Shown here one piece after another: positions 1 to 6,775 of a stretch of DNA of 6,871 nt. The notes under the pieces were generated by a model. That model did no database searches and was not told where the DNA came from. It saw nothing but the letters and a program-made list of their open reading frames with translations. The position numbers were made by a program, and so were the translations under genes. The DNA comes from Myxococcales bacterium (GTDB taxonomy: Bacteria > Myxococcota_C > UBA6777), in NCBI GenBank assembly GCA_027005175.1, contig JALTMC010000182.1, positions 1-6,871 of the forward strand, written 5' to 3'. Numbering within the stretch: position 1 is the first letter of the stretch; each line of letters begins with the position of its first letter.

Positions 1-752
1 GGCTTGGATGTGCGCCAGAGGGTCTCGCTGTACCGGGCTAATCCCTCGTGCAACCAGATCGGAATCCCTGAAACCACCCGATTGATCACAAGGTGCGTGA
101 ACTCATGAACCAACGTGTCGAGCCATCGATACCCACGGTACAAAGCACGTGGTGATGTGATCATCAGGCGGTTGTATTTGCACAATGCGATGGTTCCCGT
201 TCGTACGATATCCCCCTCTGTAAGGGGAGACATGTCGGCCAAGTGTAACGCGCTACTCAGAAATTCGATGCGAACTCGTGCCGGGGAGCGATAACCGTAC
301 AGGTCCCCCAACTCTTTGTATGCTTTCTCCAACGCTTGAATGGCATAGGGCACCAACACACGATCCATTCCTGCCGGGAATGTCACGGTAAAATGTGGGC
401 TGTGAACCACCTCGTAATCTTTGGTGACTTTGTAGGCCGCTTTCACGGCCCTGTACATCGCAAATTTTCGCAGTTTGTTTTCATCGGGCGTGATGCGTTT
501 GAGCAGAGCAATGGCAGCAGAGTAGCGACCTTGATAAAATCGTGTGCGTGCCAACGTGAAGAGAAATCGATGGGACTGAAACTTATCTTTGAGGTAAGGC
601 TTCAACAACTTTGCAGCCTCGTAAGCCCGCCATCGCTGCAGTGCTTTCTCTGCTTTGCGTACACTGTCCGACTTCCCCGCATACGCTGGGGTGGCAAACA
701 AGAGTGAGACATATCCAAAAAGGAGAACGATTCGCATTGTATTCTTTTCCAT
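1..752 (-). CDS. Secreted MA-like (gluzincin) zinc metallopeptidase, partial: N-terminal 250 residues
   Basis: The reading frame is open from the left window edge to an ATG at 750-752, so the C-terminus lies outside. The N-terminus looks like a Sec signal peptide: positive start, hydrophobic core around residues 7-20, and a signal-peptidase I site after ATPAYA (residue 25). Residues 33-110 are helical with TPR-like pairs (FLFTLARTRFYQGRYSAAIALL). The catalytic region follows: HEFTH at residues 216-220 and a downstream Glu in WLHEGLARY (Glu236), the HExxH...E zinc-ligand pattern of gluzincins, as in the peptidase MA-like families. It therefore probably acts in the periplasm or at the envelope; the substrate is unknown. 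An in-frame ATG at 735-737 gives an equally good signal peptide. A TTG at 831-833 lies just behind GGAGGAG but would put about 50 residues ahead of the cleavage site. The DUF4175-like gene lies 223 bp upstream in the same orientation. The peptidase fold call is strong; activity and exact start are inferred. Confidence 0.85.
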   Translation of the reverse strand, partial: MEKNTMRIVLLFGYVSLLFATPAYAGKSDSVRKAEKALQRWRAYEAAKLLKPYLKDKFQSHRFLFTLARTRFYQGRYSAAIALLKRITPDENKLRKFAMYRAVKAAYKVTKDYEVVHSPHFTVTFPAGMDRVLVPYAIQALEKAYKELGDLYGYRSPARVRIEFLSSALHLADMSPLTEGDIVRTGTIALCKYNRLMITSPRALYRGYRWLDTLVHEFTHLVINRVVSGIPIWLHEGLARYSETLWRTSK

Positions 753-858
753 TTTCAACGTTTGATTTATTCTGCTCTCTGCGTAAGTCCCTGCGGTCTT
801 TTTATCGTTGTCGTTTTTACAGATAGCAGTCAAAACTCCTCCGTTCTTTCTCTTTCAC

Positions 859-969
859 CCAGAGAGTTCTCCATCCAGGACCCGTGCAGGTCCATCCAGA
901 GAGTTCTCCATCCAGGACTCGTGCAGGTCCACCCAGAGATCTTTTCATCCAGAGCCCGTGTCGAGCGCG
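859..969. repeat. 37-bp intergenic tandem repeat, about 2.5 copies
   Basis: Two adjacent 37-bp units (859-895 and 896-932) begin CCAGAGAGTTCTCCATCCAG and differ at only two positions. A third, degraded copy follows at about 933-969 and keeps CCAGAGA, CATCCAG and CCCGTG. Each full unit contains a short inverted repeat, GGACC-CGTGCA-GGTCC in unit 1 (878-893); in unit 2 one base has changed, so the stem keeps a G-U pair on the plus strand only. The array lies between the stop codon of the DUF4175-like gene and the start of the peptidase gene. There are no spacers, so it is not CRISPR, and no U-run, so it is not an ordinary terminator. Its role is unknown. Confidence 0.75.
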
Positions 970-975
970 TTTGTT

Positions 976-3900
976 TCATTTTGCTAGCTTCTCGTAATAG
1001 CGGTGGACTCGCTCTTTGTACTTGTGTGGAAACTTTTCCTTCATGGCATCCAAGATGTCCTGGCGCAGGGCCTTGGGTGCTTTGTGTGCAGAGGGATCGG
1101 GGATCTTGACATCCATGTATCGGGTCCCCCGTCTTCCATTTCTACCCTTTTTGCCTCTTCTGCCTCGCTTTCCTTTCCTGCGCTGCATACTTTTGCTCAT
1201 CTGCTTGCGAACACTTCGGAGTTTTGCTATCGCCTTTTGCTGGTGGGTGAATGCCGGGCGTGGCGAGTTTTGCTTTAATTGTCCCTTTGCGCCGTTCATC
1301 TCGCCAGCGGCTTGCTTCAGGCCTTTTTGCATACTCGGTTTAAACATGGGCATCCGGCGAGACATGCGCTGCAACTTGCGCTGAAGACGACGGGTCTCCC
1401 GTCGAAGCTGCTCTTGTTGACGACTGTACCGACGCATATGTTGGCGGTCTTGCGGGGTCATAAAGGGCTTGGGAGATGGGAAGATCTTCTCCAGATCATT
1501 GTGAATCTTCCTGGCGATCTCACGTGAGTTGTTGAGAGATTTGTGGGAACGCTGTATTGCTTTCATCCGGTGCTTCCGATTGTATCGAAAGAATCGTTTG
1601 ATATTTCTCAAGGAGTAATTCAGCCACAAGCTGCGTCGTTGAAACTGTTTTACGGATTGGAGAGACTCGAAAACATCACCCAACTTAAGCATGCGACCCA
1701 ACTCTTGTGTGCGACGTTCGAGGCGCTTGTAAGTGGCTGTCATATTGTAACGCTTAATGTCGAGACCCAGATTCTTTTTCATGCTCTTCAACTCTTGCTT
1801 GATCTTCTTCACTCGCTTGAGTTGTTTCTTCAACATCGCTTTGAGTTGTTTCTTCAGAGCCTTACGCATGCGCTTGGCTACTTTGCGTTGCACATTCTGA
1901 GTGCGTTGCGACAAGCGCTGCTGTTTTTGTTCGAGCTGGTTGATTTGTTGCATCATCTGCCGCATGGCGGCTGCCATACGTTGCAGCGCCTGACCACCTG
2001 CTTCTTTGGAATAGCGCTCCATCTGGGAGACCATTCGCTCGATATTACGTGCCAAACGAGACAACTCCTTGGCTGCGTCTTCCAAGTTGTCTTTCTTCAG
2101 CATCTCTTTGAGCCTTTTGAGCTTGTTCATGCTGCTGCGATTCTTGAAGGCTTGCATGTTCAGATACTCGTCGGGAATCTGTCTGTTTAGCTTTTGCATT
2201 CGCGCGTTGATCTGGCGAATTAAACGCTCCAAGCGCTGCAACTCACGCATCAATGCTTTTTTGGTCTCGGGATCTCGCTTTTGGCGGTACTTTTCCAACA
2301 GCTCCTGCACCCTGTTTTGAGATTGTGTTAGTTGTTTTGCGAGATCTTGTAGGACATCCAATCTTTGCCGGTTGAGCAACATCGTAAAGGCATAGACATC
2401 GTCTTCTTGGGCTGGGATCTCCCCAATCCTTTGAGACTGAATCAACTCTTTCTCCGATTGTGGATCTGAGCTTGTTTGTGTTAGGCGCTGCGTGATGTAG
2501 TGTCGTTGGAGATGTCTGCGCTTCAAGCGAAACAACAGGTTCTCCATCGCGATCAACGTATATGTTTTAGCCATCGTATCCTCGCGCATCTTGGGAAGAA
2601 GGCGACGGAAAGAGCCGAGTAACTCTTCTCCTTTGGTGTTGATGAGGTGCAGATTTTTGAGTAGCTTTCGGATGGTTGTGGTGTTTATCTTGGGAGCGAC
2701 AAGCAGATCTCCCATAAAGTGAACCATCTGGGCGAGCAGCTTCTCCTGTCGGACCAGTAGCTTGTCGTGCTGCTCTAAAGGTGAAAAGATCTTGAGGAAG
2801 CGAGTGGCCGAGCGACCGATATTTGGTCCTCCAATGCTGTCATTGTCGTGGATCTCGATAAAGTAAGAGACGCGATCTCCTGGACCAAAGGGCAGTGACT
2901 GGAGAGTCCAGGATGTGCGCTCCATCTTTTCACGGGGCTGCTCGTCGTATCGCTTGAGCAGTACCTTTTGGGGTTTGTTGAAGCGTTTGGATGTGGTGTT
3001 GCGATATATCAGATATGCGATCGCTGCACCGAAGTCGTCTTTGAATCGATAAACAATGGGAAGAGACTGGCGCTCGCGAACTTCTATGTTTTTCTTTGGG
3101 TAGAGTAGCTTGACCTTTGGCTTTTGGTCGCGGCTCAGTCGGATGGAGCGTTGTGGCCCTTTGAGTAAAGCTCCCGACTTTGTTGCAAATCGAAACCGGT
3201 AGAATCCTGGAGCTAGCAGATTTAAGGTACCTGTCACAGAGTGTCCATCTGCTCCGATTTTGAGAGGTATGACCTGTGTTTGGTTGACCACAATCGCTGC
3301 ACGCTCTGTGGGTTCAAGAGCACGGGCACGGATATGAACCTCTGTCCCTTTCAGTGCAAATAGGCTCCCATCGGTGTTGTGAATGGTACGGGGGCGGCGT
3401 TTTGTATAAGCTGGATACTGGTAGGTGATCACCAAGTCTGCCACAACAATTTTTTGTTCACTTCGGGTGATCTCTTGCATCTTGGGGAGGGGGGGGATGA
3501 GCAGCATCCCCAACATCTTGGTTGTCCATTGAGGTGCGATGAGAATACTACCAAAGAACAAAAAGCCCACAAGTAATAGGGTAGAGGCACGCTCTTCAAA
3601 GTCGCGAGAGGGGACCACATTGACAGGAGCGAGGCCGTCCATGGTTTGCTCTACTTGCTCAATACGGGCCTCCGATAGATCGGAGGAGTACAAAGGACTC
3701 TTGGAGAGTGTTGGTAGCTCGCGTGCCAACTCCAAGGCTGTGAGGTATCCTTTGGTTTCGGGGTTCCACTGCTCCACCAGAGTGGCGATCTCTTGTGTTT
3801 GCGAGTAATGGATCAACTGTGCCAGTTGCCAGAGCAGGTATCCTGCGGCGACGATTGCCCCTGTCCACCAGTAGATATAGAGGGATGCGACAGGAGGGCT

Positions 3901-4248
3901 GGGTATAAGCCAGGTCCACAACAAGAGGAATCCGATCCCAAAGGATTGAGCAAGGGGGGACAGAGTGCTGCGCCAATCTTGCCAATGTTCGCGAGAGAGT
4001 CTCCAAAGCTGCAAAGTTCCTCGCCCTACAAAGTAGGCTGGAAACACCAGCCCAACCCACCAGAGTGTTCCTTCGGTGGGTCGAAAGGGCCATGCGAGTA
4101 ACAAAGCACCCCACAGCAACAGAGCACTGACAGCGGTTGAGACAACGCTCATCCCATAGAGAAACCATAAACGCCTTCGTGTGTCGCGTAAAAATGATTC
4201 CAACCCATGGTGTTGGTTCTGTATATCTGTGGTCATCGAGGTTTGCAT
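976..4248 (-). CDS. Giant DUF4175-like inner-membrane protein with long basic coiled coil
   Basis: This is a 1090-residue protein counted from the ATG at 4246-4248. It has hydrophobic segments at about 30-53, 61-79, 102-118, 122-146 and 221-240. With the Arg-rich loops kept inside (RDTRRR, RLSREHWQDWR), five segments place the rest outside the inner membrane. Residues 265-490 look beta-rich and Ig-like, with YPAYTKRRP and a GPGDRVSYFIEIHDND strand. From about 495 to 1015 it is almost all charged helix rich in Lys, Arg, Gln and Met. An Arg/Lys/Gly stretch at about 1018-1042 precedes the final tail, DVKIPD...PKALRQDILDAMKE...YYEKLAK. Membrane N-terminus, beta region, Gln-rich helices and VKIPD-type tail together match my recollection of DUF4175 proteins; no biochemical function is established. 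A 16-bp direct repeat (1817-1832, 1841-1856) encodes repeated LKKQLK. The frame continues upstream to a TTG at 4365, giving 1129 residues, but that start would cover a possible promoter. The start codon is uncertain; the stop is secure. Confidence 0.8.
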   Translation of the reverse strand: MQTSMTTDIQNQHHGLESFLRDTRRRLWFLYGMSVVSTAVSALLLWGALLLAWPFRPTEGTLWWVGLVFPAYFVGRGTLQLWRLSREHWQDWRSTLSPLAQSFGIGFLLLWTWLIPSPPVASLYIYWWTGAIVAAGYLLWQLAQLIHYSQTQEIATLVEQWNPETKGYLTALELARELPTLSKSPLYSSDLSEARIEQVEQTMDGLAPVNVVPSRDFEERASTLLLVGFLFFGSILIAPQWTTKMLGMLLIPPLPKMQEITRSEQKIVVADLVITYQYPAYTKRRPRTIHNTDGSLFALKGTEVHIRARALEPTERAAIVVNQTQVIPLKIGADGHSVTGTLNLLAPGFYRFRFATKSGALLKGPQRSIRLSRDQKPKVKLLYPKKNIEVRERQSLPIVYRFKDDFGAAIAYLIYRNTTSKRFNKPQKVLLKRYDEQPREKMERTSWTLQSLPFGPGDRVSYFIEIHDNDSIGGPNIGRSATRFLKIFSPLEQHDKLLVRQEKLLAQMVHFMGDLLVAPKINTTTIRKLLKNLHLINTKGEELLGSFRRLLPKMREDTMAKTYTLIAMENLLFRLKRRHLQRHYITQRLTQTSSDPQSEKELIQSQRIGEIPAQEDDVYAFTMLLNRQRLDVLQDLAKQLTQSQNRVQELLEKYRQKRDPETKKALMRELQRLERLIRQINARMQKLNRQIPDEYLNMQAFKNRSSMNKLKRLKEMLKKDNLEDAAKELSRLARNIERMVSQMERYSKEAGGQALQRMAAAMRQMMQQINQLEQKQQRLSQRTQNVQRKVAKRMRKALKKQLKAMLKKQLKRVKKIKQELKSMKKNLGLDIKRYNMTATYKRLERRTQELGRMLKLGDVFESLQSVKQFQRRSLWLNYSLRNIKRFFRYNRKHRMKAIQRSHKSLNNSREIARKIHNDLEKIFPSPKPFMTPQDRQHMRRYSRQQEQLRRETRRLQRKLQRMSRRMPMFKPSMQKGLKQAAGEMNGAKGQLKQNSPRPAFTHQQKAIAKLRSVRKQMSKSMQRRKGKRGRRGKKGRNGRRGTRYMDVKIPDPSAHKAPKALRQDILDAMKEKFPHKYKERVHRYYEKLAK

Positions 4249-4335
4249 AGTGGTGTCCGAAAAGCTCAAAGGTCTAAGGGTCACTTCTCTTTCGATCTCC
4301 AACAATGGAAATCGAACATTCATTCCTAGCATCAC

Positions 4336-4365
4336 AAGGTAGCGTTGGAACGGAGGTCCTGTCAA
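4336..4365 (-). promoter_or_regulatory. Possible sigma70-type promoter for the DUF4175-like gene
   Basis: On the minus strand a perfect -35 hexamer TTGACA (4365-4360) is followed after 18 bases by TACCTT (4341-4336), which keeps the most conserved first, second and last -10 bases. Transcription would begin near 4328 and leave a leader of about 80 nt before the ATG at 4248. The match is moderate and the -10 is weak, so this is a proposal. Confidence 0.3.
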
Positions 4366-4393
4366 TCGTGTGAGTGAAGAGTGGTCGTTTCAC

Positions 4394-4398
4394 AGGAA
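4394..4398 (+). promoter_or_regulatory. Ribosome binding site deciding the start at 4406
   Basis: AGGAA lies seven bases before the ATG at 4406. The same frame can be opened by a GTG at 4370, but that codon has no purine-rich motif in front of it, so the ATG is the better start. Confidence 0.55.
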
Positions 4399-4405
4399 CA
4401 GTAAG

Positions 4406-4684
4406 ATGAAAGCCAGCCTGTTGGAAGAACTCAAGGTCGCAGCAGAGCATCTGTGTGAGGTTCATCCTTCCGATGTTCAACGAGCTGATGTCTTTGACGC
4501 ATTTATCATTCCTGTCGCTACCAAAAAAAGTCGTGAACTGTTGAAGAAAGGTAACTATGACCTTCATATCGCAGAGTTTGATATCGTTGTGTTGGGTGAG
4601 TGTTTTTACCTGGAAGCTTCTCTCCCAACATCTACCAAGTTATGTCCATTTTGTTCTGACAAGTCGTGTGATGCCATCTTTTAG
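4406..4684 (+). CDS. Small hypothetical protein with C-terminal Cys cluster
   Basis: I do not recognise this 92-residue protein. It starts MKASLLEELKVAAEHLCEVH, a probable amphipathic helix. Next comes an alternating hydrophobic pattern suggesting a small alpha/beta fold (DVFDAFIIPVA, then HIAEFDIVVLGECFYLEASL). It ends in a cysteine-rich tail, LCPFCSDKSC, at about residues 79-88. CxxC plus a third Cys four residues later could bind metal or be redox-active, but a fourth ligand in the tail is not evident. There is no signal peptide or membrane segment, so a cytoplasmic location is likely. The AGGAA site and coding-like codon choice support it over the overlapping minus-strand frame at 4274-4567. 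It is divergent from the DUF4175-like gene and 33 bp upstream of the next small gene, with which it probably forms an operon. A GTG start at 4370 would add 12 residues. Confidence 0.6.
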   Translation: MKASLLEELKVAAEHLCEVHPSDVQRADVFDAFIIPVATKKSRELLKKGNYDLHIAEFDIVVLGECFYLEASLPTSTKLCPFCSDKSCDAIF

Positions 4685-4701
4685 AAACGATTAAACCTTG
4701 A

Positions 4702-4710
4702 AGGAAGAGG
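4702..4710 (+). promoter_or_regulatory. Ribosome binding site for the GTG start at 4718
   Basis: AGGAAGAGG ends seven bases before the GTG at 4718. The first ATG in the frame is ten codons further in (4748) and has no comparable site, so this motif supports the GTG start. Confidence 0.6.
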
Positions 4711-4717
4711 TCGTTCT

Positions 4718-4972
4718 GTGTTCTTGAGTCGAAAGGCTTATCAGTGGATGAGTCAGTTCTATCAAGTCATTGAGGTGAAGGACAAGTCCAAAAAACAATC
4801 CGAGGTCACACCTCCTGTGCTGGAACCCTTACAGAAGGGCATAGGTACGAAGACAACTGTTGTGGTTGGGGATAATCCTACTGAGAACTGGTCAAGTAGG
4901 TCAGATAGGCAGCTCACGTTGTTTGATTTGTGGGACATGAAAGAGTCCCATCAGGATTATTTAGATTCCTGA
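4718..4972 (+). CDS. Small hypothetical protein with a C-terminal QLTLF (clamp-binding-like) motif
   Basis: This 84-residue protein starts at GTG behind a strong AGGAAGAGG site. I recognise no family. Residues 1-20 (MFLSRKAYQWMSQFYQVIEV) look like one amphipathic helix. Residues 21-62 are polar, with Lys, Pro, Thr and Ser, and are probably disordered. Near the end is QLTLF (65-69), followed by an acidic tail (DLWDMKESHQDYLDS). QL[S/D]LF-like pentapeptides in flexible ends are the known docking motif for the bacterial beta sliding clamp (DnaN), used by DNA polymerases and MutS-type proteins. That makes replication or repair association a hypothesis only, since five residues can match by chance. 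The gene follows the Cys-tail gene by 33 bp, probably in one transcript, and its stop lies 11 bp from the rhlE stop on the other strand. Confidence 0.55.
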   Translation: MFLSRKAYQWMSQFYQVIEVKDKSKKQSEVTPPVLEPLQKGIGTKTTVVVGDNPTENWSSRSDRQLTLFDLWDMKESHQDYLDS

Positions 4973-4980
4973 TTCCAGGA
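4931..4980. terminator. Cluster of overlapping stems at the convergent junction
   Basis: Three inverted repeats fall within 50 bases where the small plus-strand operon meets rhlE. TGGGAC/GTCCCA is at 4931-4936 and 4945-4950. ATCAGGA/TCCTGAT is at 4950-4956 and 4967-4973 and spans the stop codon at 4970. TCCTG/CAGGA is at 4967-4971 and 4976-4980 and competes with the second. Neither strand has a T-run after the stems, so this is not a classical intrinsic terminator. It may protect mRNA 3' ends or assist termination in both directions. Confidence 0.3.
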
Positions 4981-4983
4981 TGT

Positions 4984-6372
4984 TCAACGACTGTGTTGTG
5001 GTCCACGGCTGCGTTTTTTTTGTGAGCCTGCGCTGGAGCTGCGATTGCTGTTATTACTGTTGCTGTTGTTGCTGTTGTTGCTGTTGTTGCTGTTGTTGCT
5101 GTTGTTGCTGCTGTTGTTGGAGCCTTGACGACGTGGTCGGTTGTCGTTAGAGGCATTCTTTCGGCGACGTTGTCCGTGTCGGTTTCCTTGAGAGCGGCGA
5201 TGTGATCCTGGTGGTGGTGGTGGCTCCAGATCGGACTCTTTGGGGGAGAGATCAACACCTGTGATACTGGCGACTTCAATGCTGCGACCCAACAATCGCT
5301 CAATCGCACGAAGTAGCCTGCGCTCGTTGTCGCTCACGAGCGACACAGCTTTGCCTTCTGTTCCCGCCCGACCGGTACGCCCTATGCGATGGACATAGGT
5401 CTCAGGCACTTCCGGTAAGTCAAAGTTGACCACACGTGGCAGTTGGTCAACGTCGATACCACGGGCGGCTACATCGGTTGCGACGAGGACCTGAATTGCG
5501 TTGGACTTGAAGTCTCCAAGAGCGCGGGTTCGGGCCGATTGACTCTTATTTCCGTGAATCGCTGCGGCATTGATTCCGTCGGTGGTGAGCTGTCGAGCGA
5601 GCCTGTTTGCCCCGTGTTTGGTGCGAGTAAACACAAGAACCTGATGCCAGTCACCTTCTTTAATGAGGTGTGACAGTGCTGTTCGTTTGCGGGAGCGAGG
5701 TACTCGGTAGATGGCTTGCGCTACCGTTTCAGCGGCAGTGTTGCGAGCAGCCACTTCAATGACTCTCGGGTTGTTGAGGAGGCCATCAGCGAGTTTTTTG
5801 ATCTCGTTGGAATAGGTGGCAGAGAACAGGAGGTTCTGGCGGTCTTCTGGGAGCAATCGAAGGACCTTGCGAATGTCGTGAATAAATCCCATATCAAGCA
5901 TGCGGTCGGCTTCGTCGAGTACAAGGATCTCGATCTCTGAGAGATCGACCGTTCTCTGCCCCACATGGTCGAGCAATCGCCCGGGTGTCGCGACGAGTAG
6001 ATCGACACCTTTGCGGAGCTTTGCAATTTGAGGGTTGATTCCCACACCACCAAAAACAACTGTGGAGTACAGTCTCAGGTGTCTTCCGTAGGTTCTGACG
6101 CTGTCTTCGATCTGCGCTGCTAGCTCGCGTGTGGGTGTAAGGACAAGGGCTCGTGGATTCTTGCTCGTTCGTCGCCTCTTGTTGAGGATCTGAAGCATAG
6201 GCAATACGAATGCAGCAGTTTTTCCGGTACCTGTTTGCGCTCCGGCGAGTACGTCCTCTCCTGTGAGGACAACGGGGATGGCCTTAGACTGAATGGGAGT
6301 TGGGCTCTCGTAGCCCTGTGTACGAATGGCTTCAAGTAGCTCTGGAAGAAGGCCTAATTGCTCAAATGACAT
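4984..6372 (-). CDS. rhlE: DEAD-box ATP-dependent RNA helicase, RhlE type
   Basis: This complete 462-residue DEAD-box helicase unwinds short RNA duplexes with ATP. In characterised bacteria RhlE acts in ribosome assembly and RNA turnover in the cytoplasm. All motifs are present in order: Q-motif with Phe3 and YESPTPIQ (21-28), AQTGTGKT (45-52), PTRELA (80-85), GG (108-109), TPGR (129-132), DEAD (153-156) and SAT (184-186). Domain 2 carries VFTRT (247-251), [10 protein letters not shown] (298-307) and HRIGRTGR (328-335). A basic, disordered tail begins at about 376: five prolines (384-388), Arg-rich patches, a Ser-Asn-Asn repeat (418-443), then SQKKRSRG. Such basic tails usually add RNA affinity. 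The ATG at 6370-6372 has GGAG six to seven bases upstream. A weak -35/-10 pair (TTTCCC at 6475-6470, TTTAAA at 6452-6447, 17-base spacer) could drive it with a leader of about 70 nt. Helicase identity is near certain; the RhlE subgroup is very likely from the domain sequence and tail type. Confidence 0.95.
   Translation of the reverse strand: MSFEQLGLLPELLEAIRTQGYESPTPIQSKAIPVVLTGEDVLAGAQTGTGKTAAFVLPMLQILNKRRRTSKNPRALVLTPTRELAAQIEDSVRTYGRHLRLYSTVVFGGVGINPQIAKLRKGVDLLVATPGRLLDHVGQRTVDLSEIEILVLDEADRMLDMGFIHDIRKVLRLLPEDRQNLLFSATYSNEIKKLADGLLNNPRVIEVAARNTAAETVAQAIYRVPRSRKRTALSHLIKEGDWHQVLVFTRTKHGANRLARQLTTDGINAAAIHGNKSQSARTRALGDFKSNAIQVLVATDVAARGIDVDQLPRVVNFDLPEVPETYVHRIGRTGRAGTEGKAVSLVSDNERRLLRAIERLLGRSIEVASITGVDLSPKESDLEPPPPPGSHRRSQGNRHGQRRRKNASNDNRPRRQGSNNSSNNSNNSNNSNNSNNSNSNNSNRSSSAGSQKKRSRGPQHSR
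5062..5118. repeat. In-frame 9-bp microsatellite in the rhlE tail
   Basis: GCTGTTGTT occurs five times in perfect tandem (5062-5106), then one extra GCT (5107-5109), then a sixth copy (5110-5118). On the coding minus strand each unit reads as one Ser and two Asn codons. Since the unit is nine bases, gain or loss of copies changes tail length without a frameshift. Confidence 0.9.
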
Positions 6373-6723
6373 AGAGTTCTCCGAATGGATGATATAGAGG
6401 GGCTCCGGTCATGCGCTCGGCTTCTCGCGTTGTTCCCGGACGGGTGTTTAAACTTTTTTCAGAGAGTAAGGGAAACCGGTACTACCAACCTTAAATGAAT
6501 GCATTCTCTGTGATTCGAATGGGTTCTAATGTGTAGAGATAAGGGAAAGGAATAAGGGGATAGACAATTACACTCTATTTGAACTTCGACAAGATAGCAG
6601 AAGTTTATGAATTTGTCCAGAAATGGTAGGTTTGAGGGCAGACTTGATTTGTAGTGGGATGGAGCAAGGAAGTAAAGCAAAACGTTGGAATGTTGGTCAT
6701 AAGAAAGCGAAACCTCTACGAAT

Positions 6724-6746
6724 ACGTCACACTCAAAAATTGACGT
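6724..6746. other. Inverted repeat ACGTCA-N11-TGACGT
   Basis: ACGTCA (6724-6729) and TGACGT (6741-6746) are perfect complements separated by 11 bases. It could be a regulator operator with two half-sites or an RNA stem. The right arm overlaps a TTGACG (6740-6745) that resembles a -35 hexamer, with a -10-like TGTATT at 6765-6770, although the 19-base spacing is long. Confidence 0.4.
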
Positions 6747-6775
6747 TCTCCCCCTACAGATGGATGTATTCGATA

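Noticed and set aside
859-969. CRISPR array
   Set aside because: The 37-bp units are directly adjacent with no unique spacers, and no cas genes are visible.
1543-2190. Plus-strand 215-codon Leu/His-rich frame
   Set aside because: It is the antisense of the Lys/Gln-rich coiled coil, whose codon bias keeps the opposite strand open; no ribosome binding site or family.
3659-4168. 169-codon minus-strand frame inside the giant gene
   Set aside because: It overlaps the membrane segments of the DUF4175-like protein in another frame and shows no motif of its own.
4914-5309. Minus-strand frame encoding a Thr/Ala repeat protein
   Set aside because: It is the 9-bp microsatellite of rhlE read in another frame; the rhlE frame carries the full helicase.
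6435-6459. CCCG-GA-CGGG followed by GTTTAAACTTTTTT as a plus-strand terminator
   Set aside because: The stem is four base pairs with a two-base loop and no plus-strand gene lies upstream to terminate; the T-run is more likely part of the rhlE promoter region.
6459-6680. Minus-strand 73-codon open frame upstream of rhlE
   Set aside because: Low-complexity composition, no ribosome binding site and no family resemblance; it fits chance in A+T-rich DNA.
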